This document shows, one piece after another, positions 23,140-34,069 of a stretch of DNA of 64,000 nt. The stretch's first letter is position 1, and each line of letters starts with the position of its first letter. The stretch comes from Pegoplata infirma. Its lineage: Eukaryota > Arthropoda > Insecta > Diptera > Anthomyiidae. The translations under genes and the position numbers were made by a program. The stretch covers positions 56,010,313-56,074,312 of the forward strand of contig OY992537.1 of the NCBI GenBank assembly GCA_963921195.1. Direction: 5' to 3'. The notes under the pieces were generated by a model. That model saw only the letters and a program-made list of their open reading frames with translations, had not been told where the DNA came from and did not search any database.

Positions 23140-23620
23140 TAGAGTGGGATGAAGGTGGCCCATATGTGGACACTAAAAGCCTAAACTGGTAAACTGGCGG
23201 ATCAAAAATTACCTCTGTAGTGGGATATGATCTTTATGATCCAAACACACGGATCTCCGAATCCATGGTTAGGAGGCCTAAAGTTTTTCAGGCTGAAATT
23301 CAGGCTATTATAATATGCGCTAGAGTTATTATTGCAAAGGGTATGAAGGGTGCTCTTATTTTAATATTCTCTGATAGCCAGGCAGCTCTCCAAGCGCTGT
23401 CTACTTGGGAGTTTAAATCTAAACTGGCCGGGCGAAACAAAATTACCCAATTTTTAAGGAAACAAGATAGTAGAAATGCCTCCGCTACTTTTATGACCGT
23501 ACCCGAACCTTATTATGTGATGAATTGGTCCACCTTCTCCACTATGACTAGGAGTTTAAAAAGGACAGACTTTTTAAACTTGTTGGGGAATTCCGAGATT
23601 GTACTTCAATCCAAAGCACT
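23140..23620 (+). pseudogene. LINE RNase H fragment (family B), plus strand
   Basis: RNase H domain of an RNase H-bearing non-LTR element of the I/R1/LOA group, closely related to the minus-strand copy at 29340-30830. Motifs in order: SLNW-YTGGSK (first catalytic Asp changed to Gly), VFQAEIQAIIICARV (catalytic Glu kept), LIFSDSQAALQAL (catalytic Asp kept). An internal deletion then removes the GHRGFEGNE segment with the last catalytic residues, and the frame rejoins at RNASATFMTVPEPYYVMNW. It ends near VLQSKALI, where sequence changes to the RT fragment of another LINE. Confidence 0.85.
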
Positions 23621-23648
23621 TATATTATATAGCGCCTTGGCTGTATAA

Positions 23649-24080
23649 TAGGGATATAACCATTTGCGTTTTTTTGCAAATATCGAAAAGGACCTATCAT
23701 ATTGAGAATGTAGATGAAAAATCAAGATGAAATGTGTGTTCTTTTTTTCGCGAATGTTAAAAAAGGTTCGGCACCGATCGCGATGAAGTTTTCGCTAATA
23801 TTTTTTTTATTACTTGGAAAACCCGTATTTCTAGTGCCGAAAACCATTTTATAAATTTGTTATTGTTTTATTTTTGTTGTAAAACGACAAAAAGCCAAGA
23901 AACGGTGGATGGGAAGGATTCCCACCATAAAACATAAAAAAATGTAAATTTATGGTGTTTTAGAAATTGCAATCGGTGCCGAAGGTTTTTGGACCAAAAT
24001 GTCCCCGGATAACGTTTTTTCTTATCAGTATAAAATTGCCCATACGATTATGATAGGTTCCTATTTTGGTTATATCCCTA
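23649..24080. mobile_element. hAT-type MITE with 8-bp duplication CTGTATAA
   Basis: Ends TAGGGATATAACC and GGTTATATCCCTA are perfect 13-bp inverted repeats, flanked by CTGTATAA at 23641-23648 and 24081-24088. Subterminal AAAGGACCTATCATA / ATGATAGGTTCCTATTTT and internal GGCACCGAT / ATCGGTGCC pairs make it largely palindromic. It lies in the LINE A fragment, whose reading resumes after it. Confidence 0.85.
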
Positions 24081-24132
24081 CTGTATAATCTCTACACGGC
24101 ATGCATAAACTGATCGTATATTCCTTTGAAAC

Positions 24133-24561
24133 TAATAGAATTAAATGGTTCTCATTTCTCGAGGAAAGTTGTTAAATATTGTTCATTGTGTAATAAAAAG
24201 GAGATTGAAGATTTACATCATTTTATTGGAAGGTGTCCTATATTAAATAACTTTCGACGACATTGGTTCCAAAAAGTAACAATATCAGAAAATGAGCTCA
24301 TTACAATTTTAAATGGTGAAGATAATTGGGAAAAACTAGTTAAATATTTAATCAATGCTTTGGCGTATAGAAAAACCTTAATTATTGAATACAACACTTA
24401 ATTTTTACAAACACAAAACATAATATTTATATACATATATATGTTTATAAAATCTCTTTTCCGGCTAACGACAAAGTCAACGCCGTACATTCTTTTAAGT
24501 TTTATAATGTAATTAAAAAAAAAAAACATTATTGAATAAAGAATTCATACTACTACTACTA
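24133..24561 (+). pseudogene. 5'-truncated LINE tail with its own target duplication
   Basis: C-terminal end of a non-LTR ORF2: CSLCNKKEIEDLHHF-type CCHC knuckle (Cys-X2-Cys...His...Cys in GRCPILNNF), reading on to a stop at 24401. It is followed by a 3' UTR and an (ACT)n-type tail ending CATACTACTACTACT. The 13-bp TATTCCTTTGAAA occurs before (about 24120-24132) and after (about 24562-24573) it, as expected for target-primed insertion. It interrupts LINE A exactly between NDRI and PLKWW. Confidence 0.8.
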
Positions 24562-24813
24562 TTCCTTTGAAATGGTGGGATACCAGAATCGTTTTAATCA
24601 CGAAAGCTGGGAAAATTCCCACACAACTCGGAAGGAACTCAGACCAATTAGTATGTCTTCTTCTTTGTTAAAACCAGTGGAAAGAATGATGGACTTATAT
24701 TTGCATTTAGTAATTGACCCGATGTTGCCTTCGACTAGGCAAAGGTAGATCAACGGAAACATCAAGAGATCGCTTTCGGTAAAGGAGTACACTACGGTGG
24801 CCTTTGATGTATA

Positions 24814-25852
24814 CACTGAAAAAAAAAGACATAACTAAATTTAAGGAAAAAATGTCTTTGAAAATTTATCATGAATTTTCCTAAAATTTAGTTAAATTTA
24901 ACTTAAAAATGAGAAATTTTCTTAACTATGAGGAAAAAATTTTAGTTCATTTACTTATAATTAGTTCAAAGTTTTCTTTAAACGGATTTTTTAAATATTA
25001 GGAAAAAAATTCTTACTGCCAAAGAAATTTTCCACAAATCTAAGAATCGTATCTTTATTTTTAAGACATATTTCTTAAAAAACAATTTAGTTCAAGTTTA
25101 GTTAAAATTTACTAAAAAAAACATCATCGTATTTCTCTTCTTTGAATTGAGGAAGTGTGCTTCTTAGAATTTAGTTAATGACTTCTGAGAATTTAGTAAA
25201 TAACTTCTTAGAATTTAGTTAAAAATTCAAAATGGCGATATCTCGAAAACTAAGCGAGATAGAGCGAAACGGATGAAATTTTCAAAAGAAAGACTACAAA
25301 GAAAAATATGGAATAGCCTAGCTCTTCATATCTGTCGGGGTCTCAAGACCCTAATTTTAGATCTAAAATTTGAAATTCCCGAGATTTTATATATACACAT
25401 ATCTCGGTAAATACTGCCAACACGAGAAAACGTTTGTAGCTCTTGACTCGTAGAACACTTCCGCAAAATATCCGAAAGCCCTCCGATTAATAGTTTTTAA
25501 GTTATCCGGTTTTTAAGATTCTCAAGACCCTATCAGGCCCCTTATTACCGTATCTCAAAAACTAAGCAAGTTAGAGCGAAACGGACATAAGTTTTGGTTC
25601 AAAATCTATGGGGACCCTTAAAGGACCCAACGGGGTCTCGAGTTAAATGGGGTCCGAACCCATGGGTCCAGGGTCTAGACCCAATCTATTTCTAAAATTT
25701 GAAGTATAATTTTTCCCATTTTCTAGTTAAAATTGGCTTAAAATTAAATAACTTTGCTTTCCTTATTTTTGGGAAAATTATGAACTAAAAACAAGAAAAA
25801 AAATCTTTGGAGCCAAATCATTCCCTATTTTTCTCAAAATTGAGTTAGGGTG
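24814..25852 (-). mobile_element. 1.1 kb palindromic MITE, copy A (shortened end)
   Basis: Same family as 42023-43103 and 46200-47280, opposite orientation. It starts CACTGAAAAAAAAAGACAT; the other end has lost about 40 bp but still finishes GGGTG before TA. TA flanks it (24812-24813, 25853-25854). The interior has two direct repeats, CTCGAAAACTAAGCGAGATA (25238) and CTCAAAAACTAAGCAAGTTA (25557), and the segment GGGTCCAGGGTCTAGACCC. It sits in RT motif A of LINE A. Confidence 0.85.
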
Positions 25853-25949
25853 TAGGGGCTTTTAATAAAGGCATCCCGGACTCAATTATTTTGCCATTGT
25901 CCTGTCTGGGAGTGAACCATGAGATCGTTTTAATGGTGACGTAGACGTA

Positions 25950-26935
25950 CACTCAGAAAAAAAACTAACTAAAAAATGTGAAAATTAACTAAATCCAAGG
26001 AAAATTGATAATGATTTAGCTCCATTGCCATGTATTCATACTTTTTAGTCCATATTTTTCTTAAAAACTAGGACCAATTTAAACTAGAAAGTGGGAAAAA
26101 ATTTCCCATTTTTTAGTTAAAAAAACATTTTTGATGAGGACATTTTTCCTAAAAATTAGTTAATTTCATATTTTTATTGGTTTATTTATAGAGTAGCATG
26201 TGAATACACACAGAATTCTCATTATGTACATATTTTATTTAAAGTATAAAAAAACGTTCGTTTCTTATGGTCAAGTAATAAATTTCATTAGTTTTTAAAG
26301 TTAAATTACAACAAAGACTTTGTCTTTAACGTTTGTGCCCAGACTATGGGAAAACACGCCAAAGCCAAGGCCTTTGTTGTGATTAAAATATTATTTTTTT
26401 CCTAACACATACATGTGTAGAAAAAAATTTAAACATTAAATTTATTACTTGTTATACAAGACCAAACCTTTTGTATTCATGTACTACAAATAATAAACAA
26501 AATGTGAACTACAAGCAAGCATGAAAAAAAAAAATCAACTAAACAATTTCATGGTATGAAAAATTTACTAAACTTGTGGAAAAAACTTCCTCAAATTAAA
26601 GAAGATAAATATGATGAACTAATTGGTAGGAAATTATGTCCTAAAACTGAATTTTTTGAACTATATTTTGTTTTTAGAAATATGTCTTAAAAATAAAGAC
26701 TTTTTTTCAATTATTTAGGGAAAATTTCTTTGGCGGTAAGAATTTCTTCCATGTATTAGGGAATTCCATTTAAGGAAAATTATGGCCTATTTAACAGTCC
26801 ATGAACTAAAATTTTTTCCTAAAAGTTGGGAAAATTTCCAAAATTTTAGTTAAATTTAACTAAATTATGGGAAAATTTATAAACAATTTTGAAGAAAATT
26901 TTTCCAAAGTTTAAGTTAATGTTTTTTTTTGAGTG
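25950..26935. mobile_element. CACTC-ended MITE in LINE A
   Basis: Ends CACTCAGAAAAAAAAACTAA and TTAATGTTTTTTTTTGAGTG; TA flanks (25948-25949, 26936-26937). The terminal arms (TTTAGTTAAATTTAACTAAA-like) resemble the 1.1 kb family but the centre differs. The RT reading frame of LINE A resumes on its right. Confidence 0.8.
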
Positions 26936-27974
26936 TATAACGTCTGAATTGCGAGTGTCTGTCATATTTCGATTTGTCAAAAGGGGCACACACAAAGGAA
27001 ATGTTCTTTGGTCGCTTCTTTTTAACCTAGCACCATAGAAAAGATTAGAAGGTACGCAGTGTTGTATTTGATGTATTTTCCAATATGGTGGCAAAATGCT
27101 TGTTCTTCCTCATCTCACACGTATTTAATATCAAATTAGATTCTTTGTTTATAAAAAATGGAATTTGTCTTTCATTTAATTAAATTTATTATTTATTTTG
27201 CTTTATTTAACGTTTTTTTAAAGAAAATACGCACTATTGATAGTTTAAAAACTTTTTTTTCTCTTTTGTTTTTTGCTTTGTTGTTGTTCTCCTTTATGTT
27301 GCATTGTTTTTATTAAACATCAAAAGTTACATAATGTGCTGTCACTAATACTTATTCAAGCGAAATACGACTCTGTTACACTTCTATTTTTTTCTGTGCC
27401 TAGCACTCAATTCAATGCATCACTCTCTAGAAGCACGTGGTTGTCATCTGTCGCATATGCTAACGATGTCGCGATAGCAGTAAAAGGAAAGCAACTGCCA
27501 ACATCGAGAAACATTTTTTTTTTGCCCTTAAGTCGTTCATTGGATTTATACAGCGATGATGTTTCCAATTCTGCTTTATGGAATCATTTTCTGATAGTCT
27601 GCTTTAGAGACAAAGGGTAGCTGTGTCTTTATTACGAAGGTACAGATACTGGCATCGATATGTATCACTGGTGTTCTTCGTACTACATTTTCGGCCGCGT
27701 TAGACATTCTCCTTCACCTAATACTATTGGACATATTGGGTAGGCAGTTTCCGGCTACGTTGGCAGTTGCACTCAATAGCACACGGCAATGCAAGAGCAG
27801 CGATTGTGGCCATAGCACGATCTTTAGGAAGATACCAATACCACAAAATGTGGACTGGTGGTCTCTATATGAGCCTTTTTGAGCGCCAATTTTTGATGAA
27901 CCGTATCATAGTCTTGTATGAGGGGAATTCCGTGTAGTGGACCCTCATTCCGAGTAGTAGATGATTGCAGTGTT

Positions 27975-29050
27975 TTACGTCAGCACACGTAGACTCTGAG
28001 GTCCATTGTGATACCACGGGACCGTAATAGGTTTCCCCTTCTGGTCCCTGTTGATTAAATAATTTGAGCTGCTTATGAAACTCCTCAGATATTGAATTTT
28101 GACAACTGACAAATCATAAAGATCGTACAGCTCCCTAGATCCCAGTGAAGCAAGTCTCTGACCAGAAAGTGCTAGGCAATAGCAGCTAAAGTGTTCGATA
28201 GTTTCCAACTCTTGTTCATCCATGCAACTCCGGCAAAAGTCATTCGACGGCACATTTAACCCTAGGATGTTCAACTGGGCTTTTCGAGGCCCATGTTGAT
28301 TTTGAGTAGTCGCCATTAACACATCAACACCCCACGCCCACGCCCAAGTCTGAGCCACGCATTAACAATTAGTGTGGTACAAGTCTTCTACACGCTACAC
28401 AATCCCAGCAATCAATTAAAAGCTTAAAAGGGGGAAAAAATTGTAAGGGCCTTGCCAGGCCAAGTAGAGTCACTTACCACTGCCCAGGCAGTCAGACTAC
28501 CTTGGGTTAACCGCTCTGAGTGCTTCCCTATAAGACAATGTCCGGAAATTATAGCAACCACCGTCGAAATCTCTCCTCTTGGAAGCGATATCAGTTCACA
28601 TGTGCGCCCTTGATTAAGAGAAGGCCAAATCAATCGTGTTGTCTCACACGTCCATCCATTTGCCCATCTTTGATTAGTCTCCGTCGCGGAACAAAACCGT
28701 AGGTTTTGCTTGTAAGTTTCTAGAGGCATACCAACAGGTTCCAATTCTGTTGAAACCTGTGAGGTAGTTCCTAGTCTTGCAAACTCATCTGCTTTGCAAT
28801 TCCCTGGAAAGTTTCTGTGCCATGGGAAACATATGAGTCGTATATTAAACTGCTTGGCCATCTCATTTAAAGACGTGCGGCAGTTAAGGGCAGATCTTGT
28901 TTTCAGAAACATTGAATCCAGGGACTTGATCGCAGCTTGACTGTCAGTATAGATGTTGACTGCGGTTGTAGACAAGACATTGCAGCTCAACCAGTCAGCC
29001 ATTTCCTTTATAATAGTTGCCATAAGCAGGGCAGCTTTTGTGTTGACAGC
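27975..29050 (-). pseudogene. LINE RNase H and C-terminus (family D), minus strand
   Basis: 3' half of an RNase H-bearing non-LTR element. Minus-strand order: RNase H with VNIYTDSQAAIKSL (catalytic Asp kept, about 28950), FPWHRNFPGNCKADEFARLG in place of the usual WVPGHxxIxGNxxADELAR; RTCELISLPRGEISTVVA; then the reading is split by a 245-bp insertion (28262-28506). It resumes with NVPSNDFCRSCMDEQELETI and EHF-CYCLALSG, a CCHC zinc knuckle, and ends ITVPWYHNGPQSLRV with a stop near 27975. A shorter relative without the insertion is at 35845-36330. Confidence 0.85.
28262..28506. mobile_element. 245-bp insertion with TTAACC target duplication
   Basis: TTAACC occurs at 28256-28261 and 28507-28512, but only once at the matching place in the paralogous LINE (about 36018), which shows the uninterrupted site ACATTTAACCGCTCTG. 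The insert contains AGGGCCTTGCCAGGCC, GCCCACGCCCACGCCC and TCGAGGCCCATG. It has no terminal inverted repeats I can see. On the minus strand the segment ATGGGCCTCGAAAAGCCC resembles LINE 3' UTRs, so a truncated LINE tail or a SINE is possible. Confidence 0.7.
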
Positions 29051-29275
29051 CAAGCTGCTCTAACAGTTCTTACGAGATTTTGTATCAAGTCAAAAGTTGT
29101 TTTCAAATGCTTCGAGAGCTTACAAAGTTTAGGGAGTATGAATAAGGTGAATCTTGCGAATACAAGTGCTGATGGTATTGGTATTTTTGTACTTATCGAT
29201 CCACCAATTCAGCACTTCAGATCACTACGCTACAATCAAAACACTGCGATGACTAATAGTGGAGAGAGCTAACAA
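29045..29275 (+). pseudogene. LINE RNase H fragment (family E), plus strand
   Basis: VDSQAALTVLTRFCIKSKVV continuing to CFESLQSLGSMNKVNL is an RNase H segment of another non-LTR family; the catalytic Asp in VDSQAAL is kept. It joins the minus-strand family D copy head to head at about 29045, within the RNase H domain of both. The sequence after 29165 is not assignable with confidence. Confidence 0.7.
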
Positions 29276-29339
29276 CAAATAAGATCAGCAGAAGATTGTG
29301 CTCATGCAACAATCTGAAGAAAACTATCTAGTTACTCTC

Positions 29340-30830
29340 ACTTTTTTTATATTAGTAATTATTCAAGGGGTGATCTAGCCCTAACGGCCGGCACTGCGAC
29401 CCTTATGGGTCTTTTGTGCCAAGATCCATTAATCTAATTCAAACTCTGTTCAATGTTCCTAATGAACATCATAACAGAGGATGGAGAAGCTAGCTTTATA
29501 TCCGCAGAATTAAGCAATTCTTTGTCTAAGAACCGTCTTCTGATCCTACATATTGCGACGCACTCACATAATATGTGTTGCGTTGTTTCCACTTCCTCAA
29601 GACAAAGTCGACACAAAGACGATGCACAAAGGTTTAAATTATGCAAGTGATAATATACCTTATAATGCCCGGTGAGAAAACCTGTCAGTAACCTAATGTC
29701 ACTTTTGGTGTAATTAAGTATACTTCCATATGATAATGGAGCGATTAGTGCTTTGGATTGTCGTAGACCTCCTGAATTTTCCCACAAGTTTAAGAAGTCG
29801 GTTCTTTCCAAACCCTTAATCATGTTCGAGAAGGTGGACCAGTTTACCACACAATAGGGTTCGGGTCCGGTCATAGGAGTAGCGGAGGCATTTCTAGCAA
29901 GCTCATCCTCTATCTCATTACCCTCAAAACCTCTATGACCAGGGATCCAAAATAGATAATTTTGTTTCTCCCGGCCAGCTGTTGAAGGGTATCAAAACAT
30001 TCCAGTGTCATTTTGGATTTAAATTCCCAAGAAGACAGCGCTTGTAGTGCTGCCTGGCTATCAGAGAAGATTTAAATATGAGTACCCTTCATACCCTTTG
30101 CAATATTAACTCTAGCGCATATTGTAATAGCCTGAATTGCAGCCTGAAAAACTGTAGGCCACCTACCCATTGGTTGGGAGATCCGCGTGTTTGGACCGTA
30201 GACACCAGCGCCAACTCCAGAGGACATTTTGGATCCGTCAGTATACCAGTTTAGGCTTCTAGTATCCACATATGGATCACCTTCATCCCACTCTGGTCTA
30301 CTCGGTATCTCGATCTCAAATTTCCTTCCAAAGCGAAGCACAGTGTTTTTTCTATCTGTCGGCATATCTAGGTTTTCCCTAATTCCTATTGAAGAAAGAA
30401 TATTGGAGTGACCGCTCAAGTTGCGAGGGTCAGAGTAATCGATATTCATTCTACGCGCAGCCATAGTTGCCGTAGATCTAATAAATATGTCGAGAGGTGT
30501 GAGACCCAAAATGGCTTCTTGGGCCAAAATTGGATAGGTTTTCATAGCACACGAGATTAGAGTGCAAGCCAGACGCTGTACCTTGCCTAGTCTTACGGCA
30601 TCCCTCTGCATAGTCTTCGGCCACCAGACTATAGCAGCGTACGTCATGATCGGTCTTACAATTATCTTGTAGATCCACATGACAATTTTGGGGCTCAATC
30701 CCCAGGTCCTACCAACAATCCTATTCGCTGCCCGTAATGCCGCAATAGCCTTTCTGATAGTGCCGTCTAAATGTGAATTCCAAGTAAGTTTCGTATCCAA
30801 GATTATACTCTCACTTACCAGATGGAACTG
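29340..30830 (-). pseudogene. LINE RT thumb, RNase H and C-terminus (family B), minus strand
   Basis: The best preserved LINE piece here. Minus strand: LDTKLTWNSHLDGTIRKAI and RIVGRTWGLSPKIVMWIYK (RT thumb region), AILGLTPLDIFI; RNase H with NWYTDGSKMSSGVGAGVYG (first Asp kept), FQAAIQAITICA (catalytic Glu replaced by Ala), a nonsense codon at 30072, IFSDSQAALQAL (Asp kept), a frameshift near 29975, and FWIPGHRGFEGNEIEDELAR (His and Asp kept). The C-terminal knuckle is CRLCLEEVETTQHILCEC, with a stop near 29434. The following 3' UTR contains AAAGACCCATAAGGGTCGCA. Truncated 5' at about 30830, where it meets a plus-strand fragment head to head. Confidence 0.9.
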
Positions 30831-30831
30831 T

Positions 30832-31200
30832 CGCATACACGCTAAAAAGATCACCGGGCACTGCCTTATAGGTTATCATAGAAAGAAAAGGGGACTTATT
30901 TCCGATGCAAGCTGTGGGAGGATTGATGGAACGAACACTGACGAAACGGTGGAACATATTCTTTGCCACTGTCCTGCTTTGGCCAGAACTCGCCTGCACA
31001 TATTGGGCAGGCATGTCTTCGGGAGCTTGGAAACGGTTTCGAATGTCGACCTAAGGCAAATAGAACAATTCGCGATGAGGACAAACGCGTTCTATCAGCG
31101 TCGCTGAGAAATTATTGTTGCTTAGCTATGAAACATCCGGTCAATGTGAGGAGTCTTTGCCTCCGCCACCTCTAACCTAACCTCCGCCACCTCTAACCTG
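30832..31200 (+). pseudogene. LINE C-terminal fragment (family F), plus strand
   Basis: ITGHCLIGYHRKK, then ETVEHILCHCPALARTRLHI (His-Cys-Cys of the knuckle; the first Cys pair is decayed to SCGRIDG) and FGSLETVSNVDLRQIEQFA, stop at about 31107. The end carries a duplicated CCTCCGCCACCTCTAACCT at 31160-31199, a likely LINE tail repeat. Confidence 0.8.
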
Positions 31201-32469
31201 TGAAATAAACGACCAGCAGTAGTCGCTATGCGTTGTATTAGAGAGGGGGCATCCCCTGAGTTTTGGCTCAGAAAAAATTTTTACTACGCTCAAAATCGTT
31301 AAAACAAAACTGCCGGTGTGTGCCATATATTGGACACACCTGCCCTAAAGTAATATTTAAATAATTTATGTCTTGTACGTGATTTCTTGTTAAAAGTTTA
31401 TAATACACGCTTAACTAAATATTGATTAATTAAACAAATAGGCCACAAATCTTTGCTCCTACCCACATAACAGGTGACTGACTTCAATGTTTTATAGTTT
31501 TACTTAACAAAAAATAAATAAAAAGAACCCAATAATGACAATATTTACTTCAAGTAAATAAATTTAATTTGTAAACAAAAGTCATGGTGTAGAGCATCAT
31601 CCAATTGACAAAATTCAAAATACAAACGTAAATATAAGAAATACTTGGCAATAATAAAATTTGGCATTCATCTGCAACTTACACACAACAATGAAAATTT
31701 ACAAAATTTGTTATGCTAAATCATGATGATGGCAGTTTGATTTTTGTCTTGTTCGGTTTCATTTTTTTTACCGATTAATCAAAACATTAAGACATACAAC
31801 GCGCAAAATATAATGGGCCAAACAATACAAAATAACAACAATGACATCAAAAAAATAAATTATTTAAAGAAAAAGACATTTCAAATAACAAGTAGAAACC
31901 GACTGACAGGCGGACGGACAATCGTAATAAATGAGCAACTTATGAAGGTAGATTTACATAAGACCTTTATCTTTGCTATATGAAAAATGCATAAAAACAA
32001 AGGGTGACCCTACATTATGAAAATCCCATTCCTCTGGTCCCACTCCTGCCGCCCCTCTTTTCCCAGCACTCACTAATTTTCCTTTTAGTTGAGTTAAGGC
32101 CATTTGTACTTAACAAAAATAAAATTTTTGTTAATGTTCGTTTACAAAAATCACAATTGTTTAGTTAGTGTAAAGTTTAACAAATCACAAAGAAAACAAT
32201 TGCCATAACATTTTTTTTGTTATTTAGTTTTTTCTTAGTAGCTTTGGCATGCATGACTTTGAAATATGGGTTACCATACCAAAACATACTATTATAACAA
32301 ATATACACTCATTATTTTTCCTTTATGTATTTTTATATCTTTTGATATTTACCATCACATTGCAAATTTTTTACATACAATATTATTTTGTTTTGGTTTT
32401 TGGACAGAGTTTTAAAAGAACCGATTGTCCATGGTAAACTATAATTTTAAGAATTAATATCAAGCTATA
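31201..32469. other. AT-rich stretch; short Jockey tag at its start, no gene
   Basis: GGGGGCATCCCCTGAGT at about 31238-31256 matches the 3' end of the Jockey copy at 19233-19250 (opposite strand). Beyond that I see no repeat family or gene. The open frame at 31744-31983 has no recognisable feature. Confidence 0.5.
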
Positions 32470-32595
32470 AGATCCATTGGTTACAGACACTTTAGGTCCC
32501 TGAAAGGTCGCAATAGATTTTGATTCAAATTTTTGATCGGTTTCGCGCTAACTTGATTTAATTATTTTTACAGGGTCTTGAGATTTCTTAAAACT
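32470..32595. repeat. Fragment of the 1.1 kb MITE interior
   Basis: AATAGATTTTGATTCAAATT, GATCGGTTTCGCGCTAACTT and AGGGTCTTGAGATTTCTTAA match, with decay, the centre of the 42023-43103 element. Confidence 0.5.
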
Positions 32596-32596
32596 A

Positions 32597-32775
32597 CACA
32601 CAAAAAAAATTAAAAAAATTGTGCCAGTTTTTGGTTTAATTACAACCTATAAAGTGATTTTGGATAACTTACCAAAGTTTTTGCTCTAAAAAACTTAGGT
32701 AAATTATCCAAAACCACTTTATAGGTTGTATTATCCCCAAAACGGACACAATTTTTTTATATTTTTTTTTGTGTG
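32597..32775. mobile_element. Hairpin MITE, about 85-bp arms
   Basis: CACACAAAAAAAATTAAAAA at the left and ATATTTTTTTTTGTGTG at the right, TA on both sides (32595-32596, 32776-32777). Arms share ACAACCTATAAAGTG and TTTTGGATAA. Nearly the whole element folds on itself with a loop of about 15 nt. Confidence 0.85.
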
Positions 32776-32785
32776 TAGGTAAATA

Positions 32786-32860
32786 AAAACAAGTAGAAAA
32801 GTTAAATTCGGCTTGGCCGAATCTATTGATACACTCCACAATATTAACCAACATACATAT
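32786..32860. repeat. mini-me-like type II start, truncated
   Basis: AACAAGTAGAAAAGTTAAAT, hairpin TTCGGCTTGGCCGAA, then GATACACTCCACAAT; the remainder is missing. Confidence 0.65.
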
Positions 32861-33244
32861 AATAATACGTAATTTTATGTCTCTATAAAACTCAACCAAA
32901 TAAAGGAAACATGTGTAAACAACAACAACCATAGAATAAAAGTATAGACACAAGAAAACTACATTTGAGCAAATCCATGGGAAATTTAACTGACGGATTA
33001 CCGATTTTGTTTTTTTTTGGTTATTTGATAGACCTTTGTAAATGATTAAAAATATTTTTTTTATTTTTTTAGTTTTTTTGGATTAATACTTTGTAATATA
33101 TGGGCGTTTAAAAAAGCGCTTTTTTGATAATATTGACTTTTATACACTTTTAAAAAAAATTTTTTTTTGCTCAGAAACTGTAAGTCGTTCGAACAATCTT
33201 ATAAAAATAATATTGTTTACAAAATTATGAAGATTTAAAACTTA

Positions 33245-34013
33245 CACTCAAAATAATAACTCTGTAAAATGACTGTAATCTCAATTCAACAGATATTGGA
33301 CAGAGTTTTCTGTTCAAATACAGATTTAAAGAAAATACTTTGTATTTTGTTGTGACAAAAAAACAGTTTCCTCTGTTATATTACTTTTTACTTTGTAATC
33401 TTATTTTTCAAATAATTAACAGAGTTTTCTGCTAAAATACAGATTTAAGCAAAATACTTCGTATTTTTTATAACCAAAAAAGGTTTCTGTTTTGAGTAGT
33501 TTTTGTTACCAAACATCAACATTTTCGAGAAAAAGTTGAAAAAGTAGCAAAAAAAGTTATGAAAAAAATCTTTTCAGAAATCATATAGAAATTTTACAAA
33601 ATAACATGCATTTAACTAAACTCTGTAAATTAACAGAGTTCTTTCTATAAATTTTTTTTTGAATCAAATGCATTTTACAAATATATGCAAATTTACATAG
33701 TTTTCTTCGATAAATGGTGGTTTATTTAACCAGTATTTTACTAGAAATTCTGTAAATTAAGAGTTTTTTTTTGTCCAAATCATTTTACAGAGTTTTAAAG
33801 TAAAATTACAGAGTTTTATCTTTCAAAAATCTTTCACATTTAACCAATATTTTACTATAAACTCTGTTAATTAACAGTTTTTTTTTTGTCAAAATCATTT
33901 TACAGAGGTTTTTAGTAAAATTACCAAGAAATGTTGTTAGCTGGAAAAGTATGGTGTACTCTGTTAAATTAGCAGAGTTTTTCTGTAATTTAACAGAGTT
34001 ATTATTTTGAGTG
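33245..34013. mobile_element. CACTC-ended MITE with repeated CTCTGT...ACAGAG motifs
   Basis: CACTCAAAATAATAACTCTG and CAGAGTTATTATTTTGAGTG are a perfect 20-bp terminal repeat flanked by TA (33243-33244, 34014-34015). About ten copies of ACTCTGTNAATTAACAGAG-like half-palindromes are scattered inside. Confidence 0.85.
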
Positions 34014-34069
34014 TAGAAACAAAAATTTTTATTTTTTAAATTTAAACCAAAAATTTTTAAAACCATATT

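Larger units (their letters stand above)
23621..27985 (+). pseudogene. LINE reverse transcriptase (family A), shredded by insertions
   Basis: One non-LTR reverse transcriptase copy whose pieces can be read across at least four insertions. Pieces: NLYTACI (24088); PLKWWDTRIVLITKAGKIPT (24570); RSTETSRDR (24750); VAFDVY, motif A with its Asp (24800); FNKGIPDSIILPLSCLGVNH (25860); HKGNVLWSLLFNLAP, motif B where PQG has decayed (26990-27035); LSSVAYANDVAIAVKGK, motif C with YADD changed to YAND (27436-27490); thumb TTFSAALDILLHLILLDILG (27690); and NVDWWSLYEPF just before where an RNase H would start (27860). Insertions: hAT MITE 23649-24080, LINE tail 24133-24561, MITEs 24814-25852 and 25950-26935, and an unidentified block of about 340 bp near 27060-27415. 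R1/LOA/I-type family by motif order; not functional. Confidence 0.85.

Noticed and set aside
30679..31107. 142-codon plus-strand open frame as one protein
   Set aside because: Its first part is antisense to LINE family B; only the part after about 30832 is real coding remnant (family F).
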